Part shown: positions 55,509-64,000 of the stretch, piece after piece | Numbering within the stretch: position 1 is the stretch's first letter | Layout of the letters: each line of letters begins with the position of its first letter | Made by a program: the position numbers and the translations under genes | Notes under the pieces: generated by a model | Database searches by the model: none | The model's input: only the letters and a program-made list of their open reading frames with translations | What the model was told of the DNA's origin: nothing | DNA from: Lucinisca nassula | Taxonomy: Eukaryota > Mollusca > Bivalvia > Lucinida > Lucinidae | Length of the DNA stretch: 64,000 nt | Assembly: GCA_963580285.1 (NCBI GenBank) | Contig: OY757014.1 | Location: forward strand, 16,086,334-16,150,333 | Direction of reading: 5' to 3'

Positions 55509-55592
55509 TGTATGTATGTATGTGCGTGTATGTATGTATGTATGTATGTATGTATGTATGTATGTATGTATGTATGTATGTATGTATGTATG
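55480..55592 (+). repeat. (ATGT)n microsatellite
   Basis: Tetranucleotide TATG/ATGT repeats, nearly pure. A second block with the same unit lies at 55947-56050 beyond the SINE. Confidence 0.95.
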
Positions 55593-55639
55593 ACGTTGTA
55601 TGTATGTGTGTAAGAGTTTAATCGTGCGTGTGTTCGTAT

Positions 55640-55946
55640 GTATGTTTGTTTGTTTGTATTGGAGTTTTACGGCCCAGTCAACACTATTTAGGTCATTTTT
55701 GAGCCGGTCAGTTTACCTATCCACTCTTTTCCTGGGCAGGCTTAAACGTTAACCAGCACAGTGCACATTCTTTCGCCAGAAACTGACAACTGCCCTTCCT
55801 GAATCAGCGGAAGGTAGAGAATGACCGTAGAAAAGATTTCATGATCAATCTCTACGAATGAATGTTGCCGACCGAGGCGGGAGTCGAACCCGCGTCCTCC
55901 TGATCACCAGTCAGACGCGCATCCGACTGAGCCACTGAGGCCGGCT
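55640..55946 (-). mobile_element. tRNA-derived SINE, family C, inserted in the ATGT repeat
   Basis: On the minus strand: tRNA-like head (CAGTGGCTCAGTCGGATGCG and B box GGGTTCGACTCCCG), the body shared with 10731-10960, and a TTTG tail read here at 55643-55658. Flanking ATGT repeats hide any target duplication. Confidence 0.85.
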
Positions 55947-56140
55947 CGTATGTATGTATGTATGTATGTATGTATGTATGTATGTATGTATGTATATATG
56001 TGTGTATGTATGTATGTATGTATGTATGTATGTATGTATGTATGTATGCATGAGTTTGTGTGTGTGCGTGCGTGCGTGTGTGTAGATGTGTGTGTGCGTG
56101 TGTGTGTGCGTGCGTGCGTGCGTACGTGTGTGTGTGTGTT
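55947..56140 (+). repeat. (ATGT)n and (GT)n microsatellite
   Basis: ATGT units run to about 56050, then GT/GC-rich dinucleotides with GTGCGTGCGTGC interruptions. Confidence 0.9.
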
Positions 56141-56149
56141 AAATTGGGG

Positions 56150-56500
56150 ATTAAGGTACTGTTAGTACTTTGATGTTTGTTTCTCAATATTTAAAGTGCT
56201 TTTACTACTTTGATTTTGTTCTCAATATATGAGGTACCTTTAGTTCTTTGATTTTTTCGTAGCAAGCCTTATGCACGATAAGGTAGATTCTCGGTACCGC
56301 TATTACTTTGATTTGTTCTCGTTTCAAGACATAAGTTAGATTTACGGTACTGGCATTACTTTGATTTTTCTTCGTAGCATGCCTTATGCACAATAAGTAA
56401 ATTCCCGGTACCGTTAGTAGTTTGATTTTTATCGTAACTCGCCTTATTCATCATAACGTAGATATTCGGTACTGTTAGTACTTTGATTTTTAACATGTCT
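56150..56500 (+). repeat. diverged minisatellite of about 55-65 bp units
   Basis: Six to seven units each contain GGTAC(T/C)G, TTA(C/G)TA(C/G)TTTGATTTT and, in most, GTAGCATGCCTTATGCACAA with AAGGTAGATT or close variants. Units begin near 56152, 56241, 56296, 56353, 56410 and 56468. Confidence 0.75.
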
Positions 56501-56619
56501 CAGAACTTTGGCGTTATGCGCCGCCTCACGGAGGCGGTATCCCGAAACCCATATTAAATGGTCCACCTCAACGAGCACCCACAACGTATCTGTAACGAAA
56601 AGATACGGAGATTAAATGA

Positions 56620-56815
56620 CACCTTAAGCCCTGTCGCTCAATCAACCCAATAGGGTTTATAAGCATGGACGCACCGACTCGCACCGCCTTGCCTTGGGCA
56701 GGCTTAGGTCGTCATAGCGGTTTACCAGTACTCGTGTGCGGGACGGATTCAGCGTGGAAGCATCATGCAGCTCCATCTATTTCTTCAAGCCCCCGATGGG
56801 CGGGGCCGATATGAG
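56620..56815 (-). repeat. SINE-like family A fragment
   Basis: The body from GCCCTGTCGCTCAATCAACC to CTTCAAGCCCCCGATGGGCG is present in minus orientation. Another short 3' piece (TTCGATTTGAGGTATAACGT) lies at 56850-56890. Confidence 0.75.
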
Positions 56816-57264
56816 TATATATGTGTGTACTACTCAGTTATCATTTGTTTGTTCGATTTGAGGTATAACGTCCCCCGTCAATACAAGTTAGCGGTAAGCT
56901 TTGCGAGATTAATGAGGTCAAGACCTACATCGAACGCCTCGTCTGATCTGGGTCCTCACTGTTTGCAAATGCCTCCGAAAAGGGCCACTAGGCATATGCG
57001 GAAAACGTGTATCGAAATTGATAAAATATTTGTTATGATACATAAAGGTCATTAAACGGCGTTTAAAGGAACTGACCTAACCCCGTTTCAGCCGAATGAG
57101 TTCTCCCATCTTAGACGAGTGCAGACAATTCGAAGTGCGAAATGAGCGAATGTTTTTCTCATTACTTTCAATACCTTTTCGTCCAGTACATTAAGCTTTC
57201 TACGATAGAGGGAATTTCTCGTCTTTCCCGGAGTATTTCATAACCAGTTGTAATGATGTAAGGT

Positions 57265-57460
57265 CGGATTTGAAGTTGATCGTCCCCGTCAACACTGTAA
57301 ATGACATATCAAGCCCTGCAACCCGATGCAACCGATAGGGTTTATAGAGGCCGCCCCGCACCGCTTTGCTTGGCAGCCTTAGAACCTTACCAGTGTGCGG
57401 TCGGTTCCAGCTCTGCGCAGCTCCGACTATTTCTTCAAGCCACGATGAGCGTGGGTATGC
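57265..57460 (-). repeat. SINE-like family A fragment, diverged
   Basis: GATTTGAAGTTGATCGTCCC, GATAGGGTTTATAGAGGCC and TTTCTTCAAGCCACGATGAG match the family in minus orientation with several deletions. Confidence 0.65.
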
Positions 57461-58050
57461 TGAAGTTATAATTGAAATATCAACAATCATAAAACCAAAG
57501 CAGAACGTTTAATGACCAAACAAGTACCGAAAATCAATTAATGCGCGATAGTGACATTTTTATGACGCGTAACACGATAAAAACTGACCAAAATCCATTA
57601 AAGCCGAATGAGTTCTTCCATCTTAGAAGTGCAGAATGTAGCTGAAAAATTGCATTTACTGCCACGTCTTTGCGGATATCTTTTTTCATGAAAAAGTAAT
57701 GATTCAAGACATTCCCGTATAATAGCCCGTACCGTTTGCCTAGGGTCGTGTCATCAGGATCTCGTTCCATTTATAGGATGTTAGGCTTGAAATGGCGAGT
57801 GCTCGTAATGAGTACGTAATGGGCGAATGTTTTTCTCATTATAAATGGTCTAACCCATATACGACAGTGGAATCTTCCGCCTAGTAAATACGGAGTGTTC
57901 CATTTTCCGATAGTTAGTGGTGAAAGGTCATCTAGGGTCAGCCGACGTATTAAACGAAGAGTTTAGCCATTTTTTCAATCATTTTGTGACGAGGCAGCTA
58001 AGAGAGTAGACGAAATAATGCGAGTTATTATTTTTGTGTAGTCTGCTAAA
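57461..58050. other. unassigned Polinton interior
   Basis: A motif GAATGAGTTCT(C/T)CCATCTTAGA and GCGAATGTTTTTCTCATTA recurs from 57.1 kb at 57.6 and 57.8 kb, so the interval contains a diverged duplication. A 78-codon minus-strand frame (57770-57534) has no motif I recognise. Confidence 0.4.
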
Positions 58051-58945
58051 TAAAGAAAGAGGGGAGCACTGGGTAACTTTTTATTTCCCCGTGCGCGGAC
58101 CGTACGAATTTTTCGATTCAGTAGGAAACGATCCTAGAGATTACGGCGTTAGATTTGAAGAGTTACTCGATAAACCCTACCTGATGAACGAACTACAACT
58201 CCAACAGTCCTGGTCTAACGTATGCGGACTATACTGCGCATACTACGTAATGAAGAGATCTCGAGGAAAATCGATGAAAGACATTATCAAAGAATTCAGT
58301 CCACGCCGAAAGAAGCTCAACGACCGCATGATTGTGTCAAAAATGAAAAGAATGCTTACGAAAATTAAATGAAACGGAGGTGGGGGCGCTATTGTTTGGA
58401 TGACCCAAGGTCAGTCGTATCCAGCCCCGCCCTTAACAACCGAATTATGGCGCCGATCAGTTCGCGGACTGTTACAGAACGCTAACGCTATCAATGTGAG
58501 CGGAGAAGTACGGCATCTGTCTCTATGTCCTGGACGTCGATCCTTACTACTCTAAGAGGAAAGGTCATTGTAGGTTAGAACTCGGGTTTGCCAATCCCTT
58601 ACCGGAGAGCGTTACCTTGAATATGTACGCATCCTTTCCAAAAATTCTACGCATCGATCAGTCACGATCGGTGTATGTTCGATAATTCGTAAAAAAGGGG
58701 TCACCCCTCCACCCTGTAGATGAGCCTGTATATAGAAGACCCCCGTGTCCTAGGACGTGACGCTACCTTCCCGTGGTCTAGGGCGTTTCTACTAAACGCG
58801 TCACCTCATCCTGCTTATGGCGGCCATCTTGGTCTCAAACTCCGCATCGAGAGCGACCCCCGCGAGGTCAACCCAGGTCAAAATGGCGGCCATCTTGTCG
58901 ACCAGCTTGTGACGTCATTGCCCCTAAAGAGACCCCAATACTACT
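58051..58945 (-). repeat. Polinton right terminal inverted repeat
   Basis: Inverted partner of 43327-44221. The homology stops just upstream of AAAGAAAGAGGGGAGCACTG. Confidence 0.85.
58052..58372 (+). pseudogene. truncated adenain-like protease copy in the right TIR
   Basis: The frame carries GEHW, the acidic position, QLQQSWSNV and VCGLYCAYY without the frameshift of the left copy. It lacks the N-terminal 35-40 residues, because homology starts inside the gene at the TIR boundary. Few residues differ from the left copy. It lies inside the TIR, so the gene end is duplicated in opposite orientation. Confidence 0.8.
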
Positions 58946-58951
58946 GAGTCT

Positions 58952-59300
58952 GTTCGGAATCTAACTGTTGGTTTTCTTTTGATTATTAAATATGGCAAAT
59001 ATTCTGAAATTTTTGCTGAAATAATGTGAGCAGCTTTTGCGGATGCTCACATTTTTTCAGCAAAAATACCAAAGTTTTCGATATTCTACTTGCTAGAACA
59101 GTTAACAATATGACCACTAACGAGCTCGTTAAGCTAACGATGCTTTGAACAACTGGCCCCACTTGATCATTACCTTCACTTTTGTGGTAACCAATACATT
59201 GCCGGAAGCTTATCCTGGCGTTCTTTAACAGTTACAGAAATCATTATAGGTAGTTTGTTGCTGTGTCTATTATCAACTGACTTTTCGTCTAATTGAGTCT
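58952..59300 (+). repeat. pLTR scrap, truncated MITE and RT relic outside the Polinton
   Basis: GAGTCTGTTCGGAATCTAAC continues the target pLTR. From 58981 a truncated copy of the CAGTTGTTCAAA MITE follows (central hairpin deleted), then the RT relic segment as at 43190-43320. Confidence 0.7.
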
Positions 59301-59640
59301 GTTCGGAGTCTTACTGCTGGTTTTCTTTTGCTCCAGCATTTCAGTAGTTTCTTGCTATCGAGTCCTCACCGTTGTCTCACCTCTGTGGTTGTTTGATTAT
59401 TTGTGTTCACGGAGATGTTGCACTAATGAGATAGGAGGCCTTCATGCGGACTGAACAAATTATTTGTCTAAATCGCGGCGAAAGTAAGGGCGAGGATTGT
59501 GGCCACGTAAAATCGATTTAAGCCCCCCCCCCCCCCCCCCCCCCCTCAAAGTGGAATTCGTTTCCGCTGACCGTTTCAAGGCGGTTCTTCTGTCGCTGTT
59601 TATTTTTGTTATGGCTTGTCTTTGATCGGAGGAAAATTTT
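59300..59640 (+). repeat. Naiad pLTR, plus orientation, truncated
   Basis: It runs from GTTCGGAGTCTTACTGCTGG to TATGGCTTGTCTTTGATCGG with a 23-C tract at 59523-59545, the longest in the window. A family A MITE terminus (AATAGGTGTGTTTTCGTAAT) is attached at 59652-59672. Confidence 0.75.
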
Positions 59641-59869
59641 CAATGCATTCGAATAGGTGTGTTTTCGTAATGCTTGAAAAGCAGGATAACAGTTAAGCAG
59701 AAACATTCAGACTGTTTATTTATTACATCTTAGAGCGCTGTGTGGAGTTTAACTATATTTTTGGGCTGAATTGTCATGATACTTATCTTAAAACAAAATA
59801 TTTGTAGAAAACAGAGCGATAAAAATTAATAAACCAGACGATGAAGTGCAACGTTTTTAATAGAACTGA

Positions 59870-60415
59870 AGGCAATGATCAGGAAACTATACAATTAACC
59901 CACAGCTCCCATCAGTGACACCAAGGGGAAAAAACACAAACATGAAACAACAAGACCCCCAATGGAAACATCACTAGCGGAAAGCCAAAAGGACAGGTAC
60001 TTTCCCATAATATAAGCGACACAAACACCCAAAGACAAACCATAACAAAAATAAACCACGACAGAAGAACCGCCTGGGAACAGTCAGCAAAACGAATTCC
60101 ACTGGGGGCTTTAAATCGATTTTACGTGGCCACAATCCTCGCCCTATTTTCCGTCGCAATGAAAACAAATAGTTTGTTCAGTCCGCATGAATGTCTCCTA
60201 ACTAATCAGTGCAACATCTCCGTGAACGCAAAAATCAATCAACCACAGAGATGAAACAACGGTGAGGACTTGACAGGAAGAAACCACCGAAATTCTGGAG
60301 CAAAAGAAAACCAACATGTAGACTCCGATGGGCCCAATCAGCGACAGAGCAACAGGCACCAACCAACATTACTTAAATTAGATTCTCTCAAATACTCAGT
60401 AAGCCTTTACACTGG
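59870..60415 (-). repeat. Naiad pLTR, minus orientation, diverged
   Basis: It contains the reverse landmarks from AATGATCAGGAAACTATACA to CTCAGTAAGCCTTTACACTG, with several deletions. Confidence 0.75.
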
Positions 60416-60526
60416 AAAAAGACTATTAATTGAGACTGTCAAATTTGTGTAACACACACACAGTCCTATTTTAGTTTCCACTGGCGATGCAGGCAGTATG
60501 TAGGTTATGGTATTATAGAAGTGAAG

Positions 60527-61110
60527 GCAATGATCAGGAATCGATACAATTTACCCACAGCTCCTATCAGAGACACCAAAGGGAAAGAAATACAAACATG
60601 AAACAACAGACACTAATGGAAACATCAATAGCGGAAAGCCAATGGACAGCTTCTTTCCCACAAAATGGCCAATTGGCTATCCAAAACAAAATAATATAAG
60701 CGATTCAAACACACAAAACACAAACCATAACAGAAATAAACCGCGACAGAAGAACCGCCTTGGAACGGTCAGTGAAACAAATTTCATTGTGGGGCTTAAA
60801 TCGATTTTACGTGGCCACAATCCTCGCCCTTACTTCCGTCCCGATTTAGACAAATAATTTATTCGATCCGCATGAAGGCCTTCTAACTCACCAGTGCAAC
60901 ATCTCCGTGAACACAAAATAATCAAACAACCACAGAGATGAAACTACGGTGAGGACCCGACAGCAAGAAACCACTGAAATGATGGAGCAAAAGAAAAGCA
61001 ACAGTTAGACTCCGATGGGCTCGACCAGAGAGAGAGAGCATCAAGCACCAACCAACATTACATAGAATTAAATTCTCTCTAATTCTCAGTAAGCCTTTAC
61101 GCTGTAACCG
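60527..61110 (-). repeat. Naiad pLTR of copy 5
   Basis: The reverse landmarks run from AATGATCAGGAATCGATACA to CAGTAAGCCTTTACGCTGTA, joined to the RT C-terminus that follows. Confidence 0.8.
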
Positions 61111-63215
61111 TCATAGAAACTGAGGCCTGATCCACCGGCGGTCAATAAAAGAGGCAAGCAAAGTTGTCAACCGTGATTGGGTTAACTACCATGCATGCAG
61201 TCTGACGTATAACATTTATGTTGTACCCAATCTTTCTATGTCGAAGAATGATTTTACGAAATTGGGTGCTGAAGACATTTCGGTTATATATTTTTCTGAA
61301 TGTATATACTATGTGACCATCAAACTCGGGCTCCGGGAGACCTTGTTGCAGGAGAGATTTAAGTCAAATATTGAATTTAGAAATTAAATCAGAATGATGT
61401 TTTTAAAATATTGAAAAGACTGCGTAGTTTATGGTACCGATAACCCTGATTAAGAAGTTAAGCAGTTAACAATTTCTTACGCGACAGAGGTACGGGCGAG
61501 GGTTATGGCCATGTAAAATCGATTTAAGCCCCCCCCCCCCCCCCTCCCAGTGGAATTCTTTCCACTGACCGTTCCAAGGCGGTTCTTCTGTGGCGGTTTA
61601 TTTATGTTTTTGATTGTTACGTACTGTGTGTATCACATGTGTCTTTTAATTTTGGATGGTCATTAGGCCATTTTGTGGGAAAGTAACTGTCCTTATGGCC
61701 TTCCTCTGTTTAGGTTTCCATTAAGATCTGGTCGCTTCATGTCTGTGTTTCTTTCCCTTTGGTGTCTTTGATGGGTGGAGTAAGTTGATTGTACCGATTC
61801 CTGATCTTTGTTTTACTTCTACTTATTACGAGTGTTGAAGTAAGTCACATGACTACACACTCTGGCAAATCGAATTAATTGCGAAATATAAACGCCATAG
61901 GATGGCGCACGAGGAACATCACCATCCAAAAAAAAAAAAAAGGAAAATTTACGATCTCAAAATCAAAATCATTGCATTTATAATAAATTTTGCAAGAAAC
62001 AAACCCATTTACAATAGATAGGTGTAAATAAAAAGACGGGGCCTCAGTATCAGAAGAATTTGCTTTGTTTAACTGATTTTTTTTATTTTTATTTTATTTT
62101 TTTGTGTGTGTGGGGGGGGGGGGGGTAAATTTTGACTGATTGAACCATCGAAATATGTATTGTCAATATTTAATGAAATCCAAATATCAAGCAGTCGAGC
62201 TGAAAGCTTCAATGCTTTCAGATTGGTTTTCATCTGAAAGGGACATCATGAAGACTCGTAACAAAACAACAACAGATCAGCCACAAAGGGTGTGCAATTA
62301 ATACCCATCGGAATACACACAACTTGTCTTAATAACATAGTACCAAATCTTATGTAAATATTGTCAAAGTTCACACACTTTCTGACATGACCAGAAAGTA
62401 TAAATTTTATGCTGGTCAGAAGTGAAAAAAGCATATCTTTCATTACATGCAAGATAGAGGGACATCAGCCATTCAATTAAATCATTAAATTTTTCTTTTA
62501 TAAGATTATGGGGAAGTGTAGTGTAAAGGGTGCAAAAAATCATAAGTAGACAGACTTGAAGCACGAAAACGTCTGGATTTCAATTTATTTTAAACTCCAT
62601 TAGAATTTTTATAGACCAAAACAGATTTCTACGTGATCTTTTGAAGACTTTGTCGCAATATTTTATCACATGTTTTTGATGGCAGTAAAACATGAAGTTA
62701 ATAATTTGGAGGAGAAATCATTTGTGGTACAAGAGCTAGAATTTGCAATAAAACATGCTTTGTATTGTCTTTAATGAAGTTTAGGTAACCAATATAACGT
62801 AGGAAGCTTGTCTTGGCCTCCTGTAACACAGACAGCAAACTTGGTGGCTGAATGACAAATGTGGTCATCAACTAAAGCTCTCTCTAAAGCTAAAGGCTGC
62901 AGTTCATAGGCCTTAGTACCACCACGTTCTTTTTGACGTGTGTTAACATAGTGAAGCCGTCAAACAACGACCACATTGTTAGAGGCCTTATCTGCTGGAG
63001 CCAAAACAAACTTCTTATGAAATTCTTGAATACCTAGTTCAAGGTGACGTAAAGACGTCTTAGGTTTAGGAGGTACTAAGTTCGTATTTTGAGAATAAAA
63101 AGAAATGTATTTGTTCACTAATTTCAGAATGCTAAGTTTCCATTCTTAAAGAGCTTTATGCTCAACATACTCTCGTTTACACGATCGATTACCAAATTCA
63201 TTCAAACCTGTATTA
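61111..63215 (-). pseudogene. Naiad RT copy 5, degraded, split by a plus-strand Naiad fragment
   Basis: Minus-strand RT from the C-terminus (61111-61485) through the core (61826-62600, with IPMGINCTPFVADLLLFCYE and a decayed motif C) to the linker (RSCKREYVEHKAL near 63155). The TGA at 62962-62960 follows ASNNVVVV and precedes RLHYVN, as in the other copies. Many frameshifts and a T-rich/G-run insertion near 62080-62125 inactivate it. It ends near 63215. Confidence 0.8.
61486..61825 (+). repeat. 5'-truncated Naiad 3' fragment inserted in Naiad copy 5
   Basis: It begins GCGACAGAGGTACGGGCGAG (16-C tract at 61529-61544) and ends TTTGTTTTACTTCTACT. It sits antisense inside the minus-strand RT copy. 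Confidence 0.8.
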
Positions 63216-63238
63216 CTTTTTGCCAGAAATTGGCATGG

Positions 63239-63505
63239 CATCAGGAAAACACGTCTATATAATTTTGACCCCCTTGAACCCAACTTTTATACAATAAAAT
63301 GGGGGTTTACAGCGGTTAACCTTATTTTTCTTAATTTTGTTCTAAAATTTAGATTGTGGGTACCCGTAAGAACCGCCTCAATGAGTACCCACAATCTATA
63401 TTTTAAGCAGAAATAAGAAAAATATCACAATTTGTCATCTTAAAATTTTCGTTTTTTTCGGCGGTAAAGTTTACAATATATTTGTATAGGTGTGTTTCCG
63501 TAATG
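63239..63505. mobile_element. hairpin MITE family A, copy 7
   Basis: The ends are GCATCAGGAAAACACGTCTA and TATAGGTGTGTTTCCGTAAT. The central hairpin lost part of one arm. The AGAAATAAGAAAAATATCAC segment is intact. Confidence 0.75.
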
Positions 63506-63897
63506 GAAATAGGGAGAAACGGTGGAACGAGTTACCCTACCCGCATTTTCTCTAAAGTGGGTAGGGTAGCTTAACTCTTCTGTATGCTGTCAGTCATAGA
63601 ATTATGTATGCTGACATCTTAATACTGCATTCTCGATGAAAGCTTTACATTTATGAATTTCCGTGTTCATGTCAAAATGATGATGTTAGCAAAATTTATT
63701 TCGTTGTGTAGGATCTCAATATGATATTGTAAGATATCGGAAACATTAAAATGTACCGCTAAGCAACTGTCCTTGTCATCCTTAGAGTTTATCTTAGACC
63801 TTTTTTTCTTTCATTTATTGAAAAAAAAAAAAAAAAAAAAAAACGAAACGAAAGCATTTTAGATACTGTTTTGAAAACTGTCGGAAGTGCAAACTAT
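63506..63897. other. unassigned interval with A-run
   Basis: GGTAGGGTAG / CTACCCAC-like pairing near 63530-63570 is weak. An A-run of about 24 lies at 63820-63843. Nothing else recognised. Confidence 0.4.
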
Positions 63898-64000
63898 GTA
63901 TTAATTCCGCTGATTCAAGACGGGGAGTTGTAAGTTTCTGGCGAATGAATGTGCACTGTACTGGTTAACCGCTTTCGTATAAGCCTGTCCAGAAAAATGT
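63898..64000 (+). repeat. SINE family C fragment, cut by the right edge
   Basis: CTGATTCAAGACGGGGAGTT and AGTTTCTGGCGAATGAATGT match the body of the SINEs at 10.8 and 55.8 kb. The head is missing. Confidence 0.7.

Larger units (their letters stand above)
43327..58945. mobile_element. Polinton/Maverick-like element remnant, 15.6 kb including nested insertions
   Basis: Near-identical inverted repeats of about 895 bp form the ends (43327-44221 and 58051-58945), starting AGTAGTATTGGGGTCTCTTT on both sides. GAGTCT lies directly outside each end (43321-43326 and 58946-58951). A 6-bp duplication and long TIRs are hallmarks of Polintons. The outside sequences join to TCGTCTA(A/T)TTGAGTCTGTTC, which occurs uninterrupted in reverse at about 31300. 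Left-side genes are a packaging ATPase, an unknown protein and an adenain-like protease, all minus strand. Polymerase B, integrase and capsid genes are not seen; the interior is repeats and a gypsy element. It is defective. Confidence 0.85.

Noticed and set aside
54940..56187. Open frames of alternating His-Thr, Cys-Val or Tyr-Ile
   Set aside because: They are produced by GT and ATGT microsatellites.
43327..58945. Two independent dispersed copies of a protease gene fragment
   Set aside because: They are mirror-image termini with matching GAGTCT flanks, better explained as TIRs of one element.
1..64000. CRISPR arrays, bacterial operons or ribosome binding sites
   Set aside because: No direct-repeat/spacer pattern or prokaryotic gene layout; all evidence is eukaryotic.

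Overview
The window is eukaryotic, repeat-dominated DNA, most likely from a bivalve mollusc. The main clue is the mobile-element mix. It includes Naiad-type Penelope-like elements (PLEs) with a CxC motif and an in-frame UGA where selenocysteine is expected, a combination known from clams. There are also a Gmr1-type Ty3/gypsy element, a Polinton/Maverick, CR1/L2-like LINEs, mariner and Tc1 elements, tRNA-derived SINEs and many MITEs. The taxonomic call is an inference. The only cellular gene I can defend is an intact tRNA-Ser(GCT) at 37473-37554; I see no ordinary protein-coding gene with introns.

Layout. 1-1500: degraded Naiad copy facing an inverted terminal region (called pLTR below). 1576-2915: mariner with TIRs and TA duplications. 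3.7-4.7 kb: locally duplicated noncoding DNA. 5.3-19.7 kb: pLTR fragment, hairpin MITE families A and B, SINEs, piggyBac-like MITEs, a Tc1 element, and a 1.7-kb TIR element dense in GTGTAA/TTACAC hexamers. 19.7-28.6 kb: a long minus-strand LINE (ORF1 with SGNH esterase, endonuclease, RT) split by SINEs and by a Naiad copy holding a 477-codon RT frame. 29-37 kb: MITEs, SINEs, pLTRs, a broken Naiad with a tandem-repeat TIR element inside it, and another Naiad fragment. 37.5 kb: tRNA-Ser. 38.1-41.8 kb: the best Naiad copy, with a self-insertion and a tandem partial copy at its 3' end.

43327-58945 is best read as one Polinton/Maverick-like element of about 15.6 kb. It has near-identical terminal inverted repeats of about 895 bp and a 6-bp duplication (GAGTCT), and a related uninterrupted target sits near 31.3 kb. 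It keeps minus-strand remnants of a packaging ATPase, an unknown 150-aa protein and an adenain-like protease. Its interior holds a (CAC)n array into which a very young gypsy element (47425-54499, LTRs differing at one position by eye) has jumped. That element carries gag, protease, integrase, RT and RNase H in that order, with integrase before RT. A Naiad 3' fragment of about 600 bp in turn interrupts the gypsy polyprotein. The stack is therefore Naiad inside gypsy inside (CAC)n inside Polinton inside Naiad-derived DNA. 58.9-64.0 kb: more pLTRs, a degraded Naiad copy, a MITE and a SINE fragment.

All boundaries and identities were read by eye from the sequence; no database search was run.
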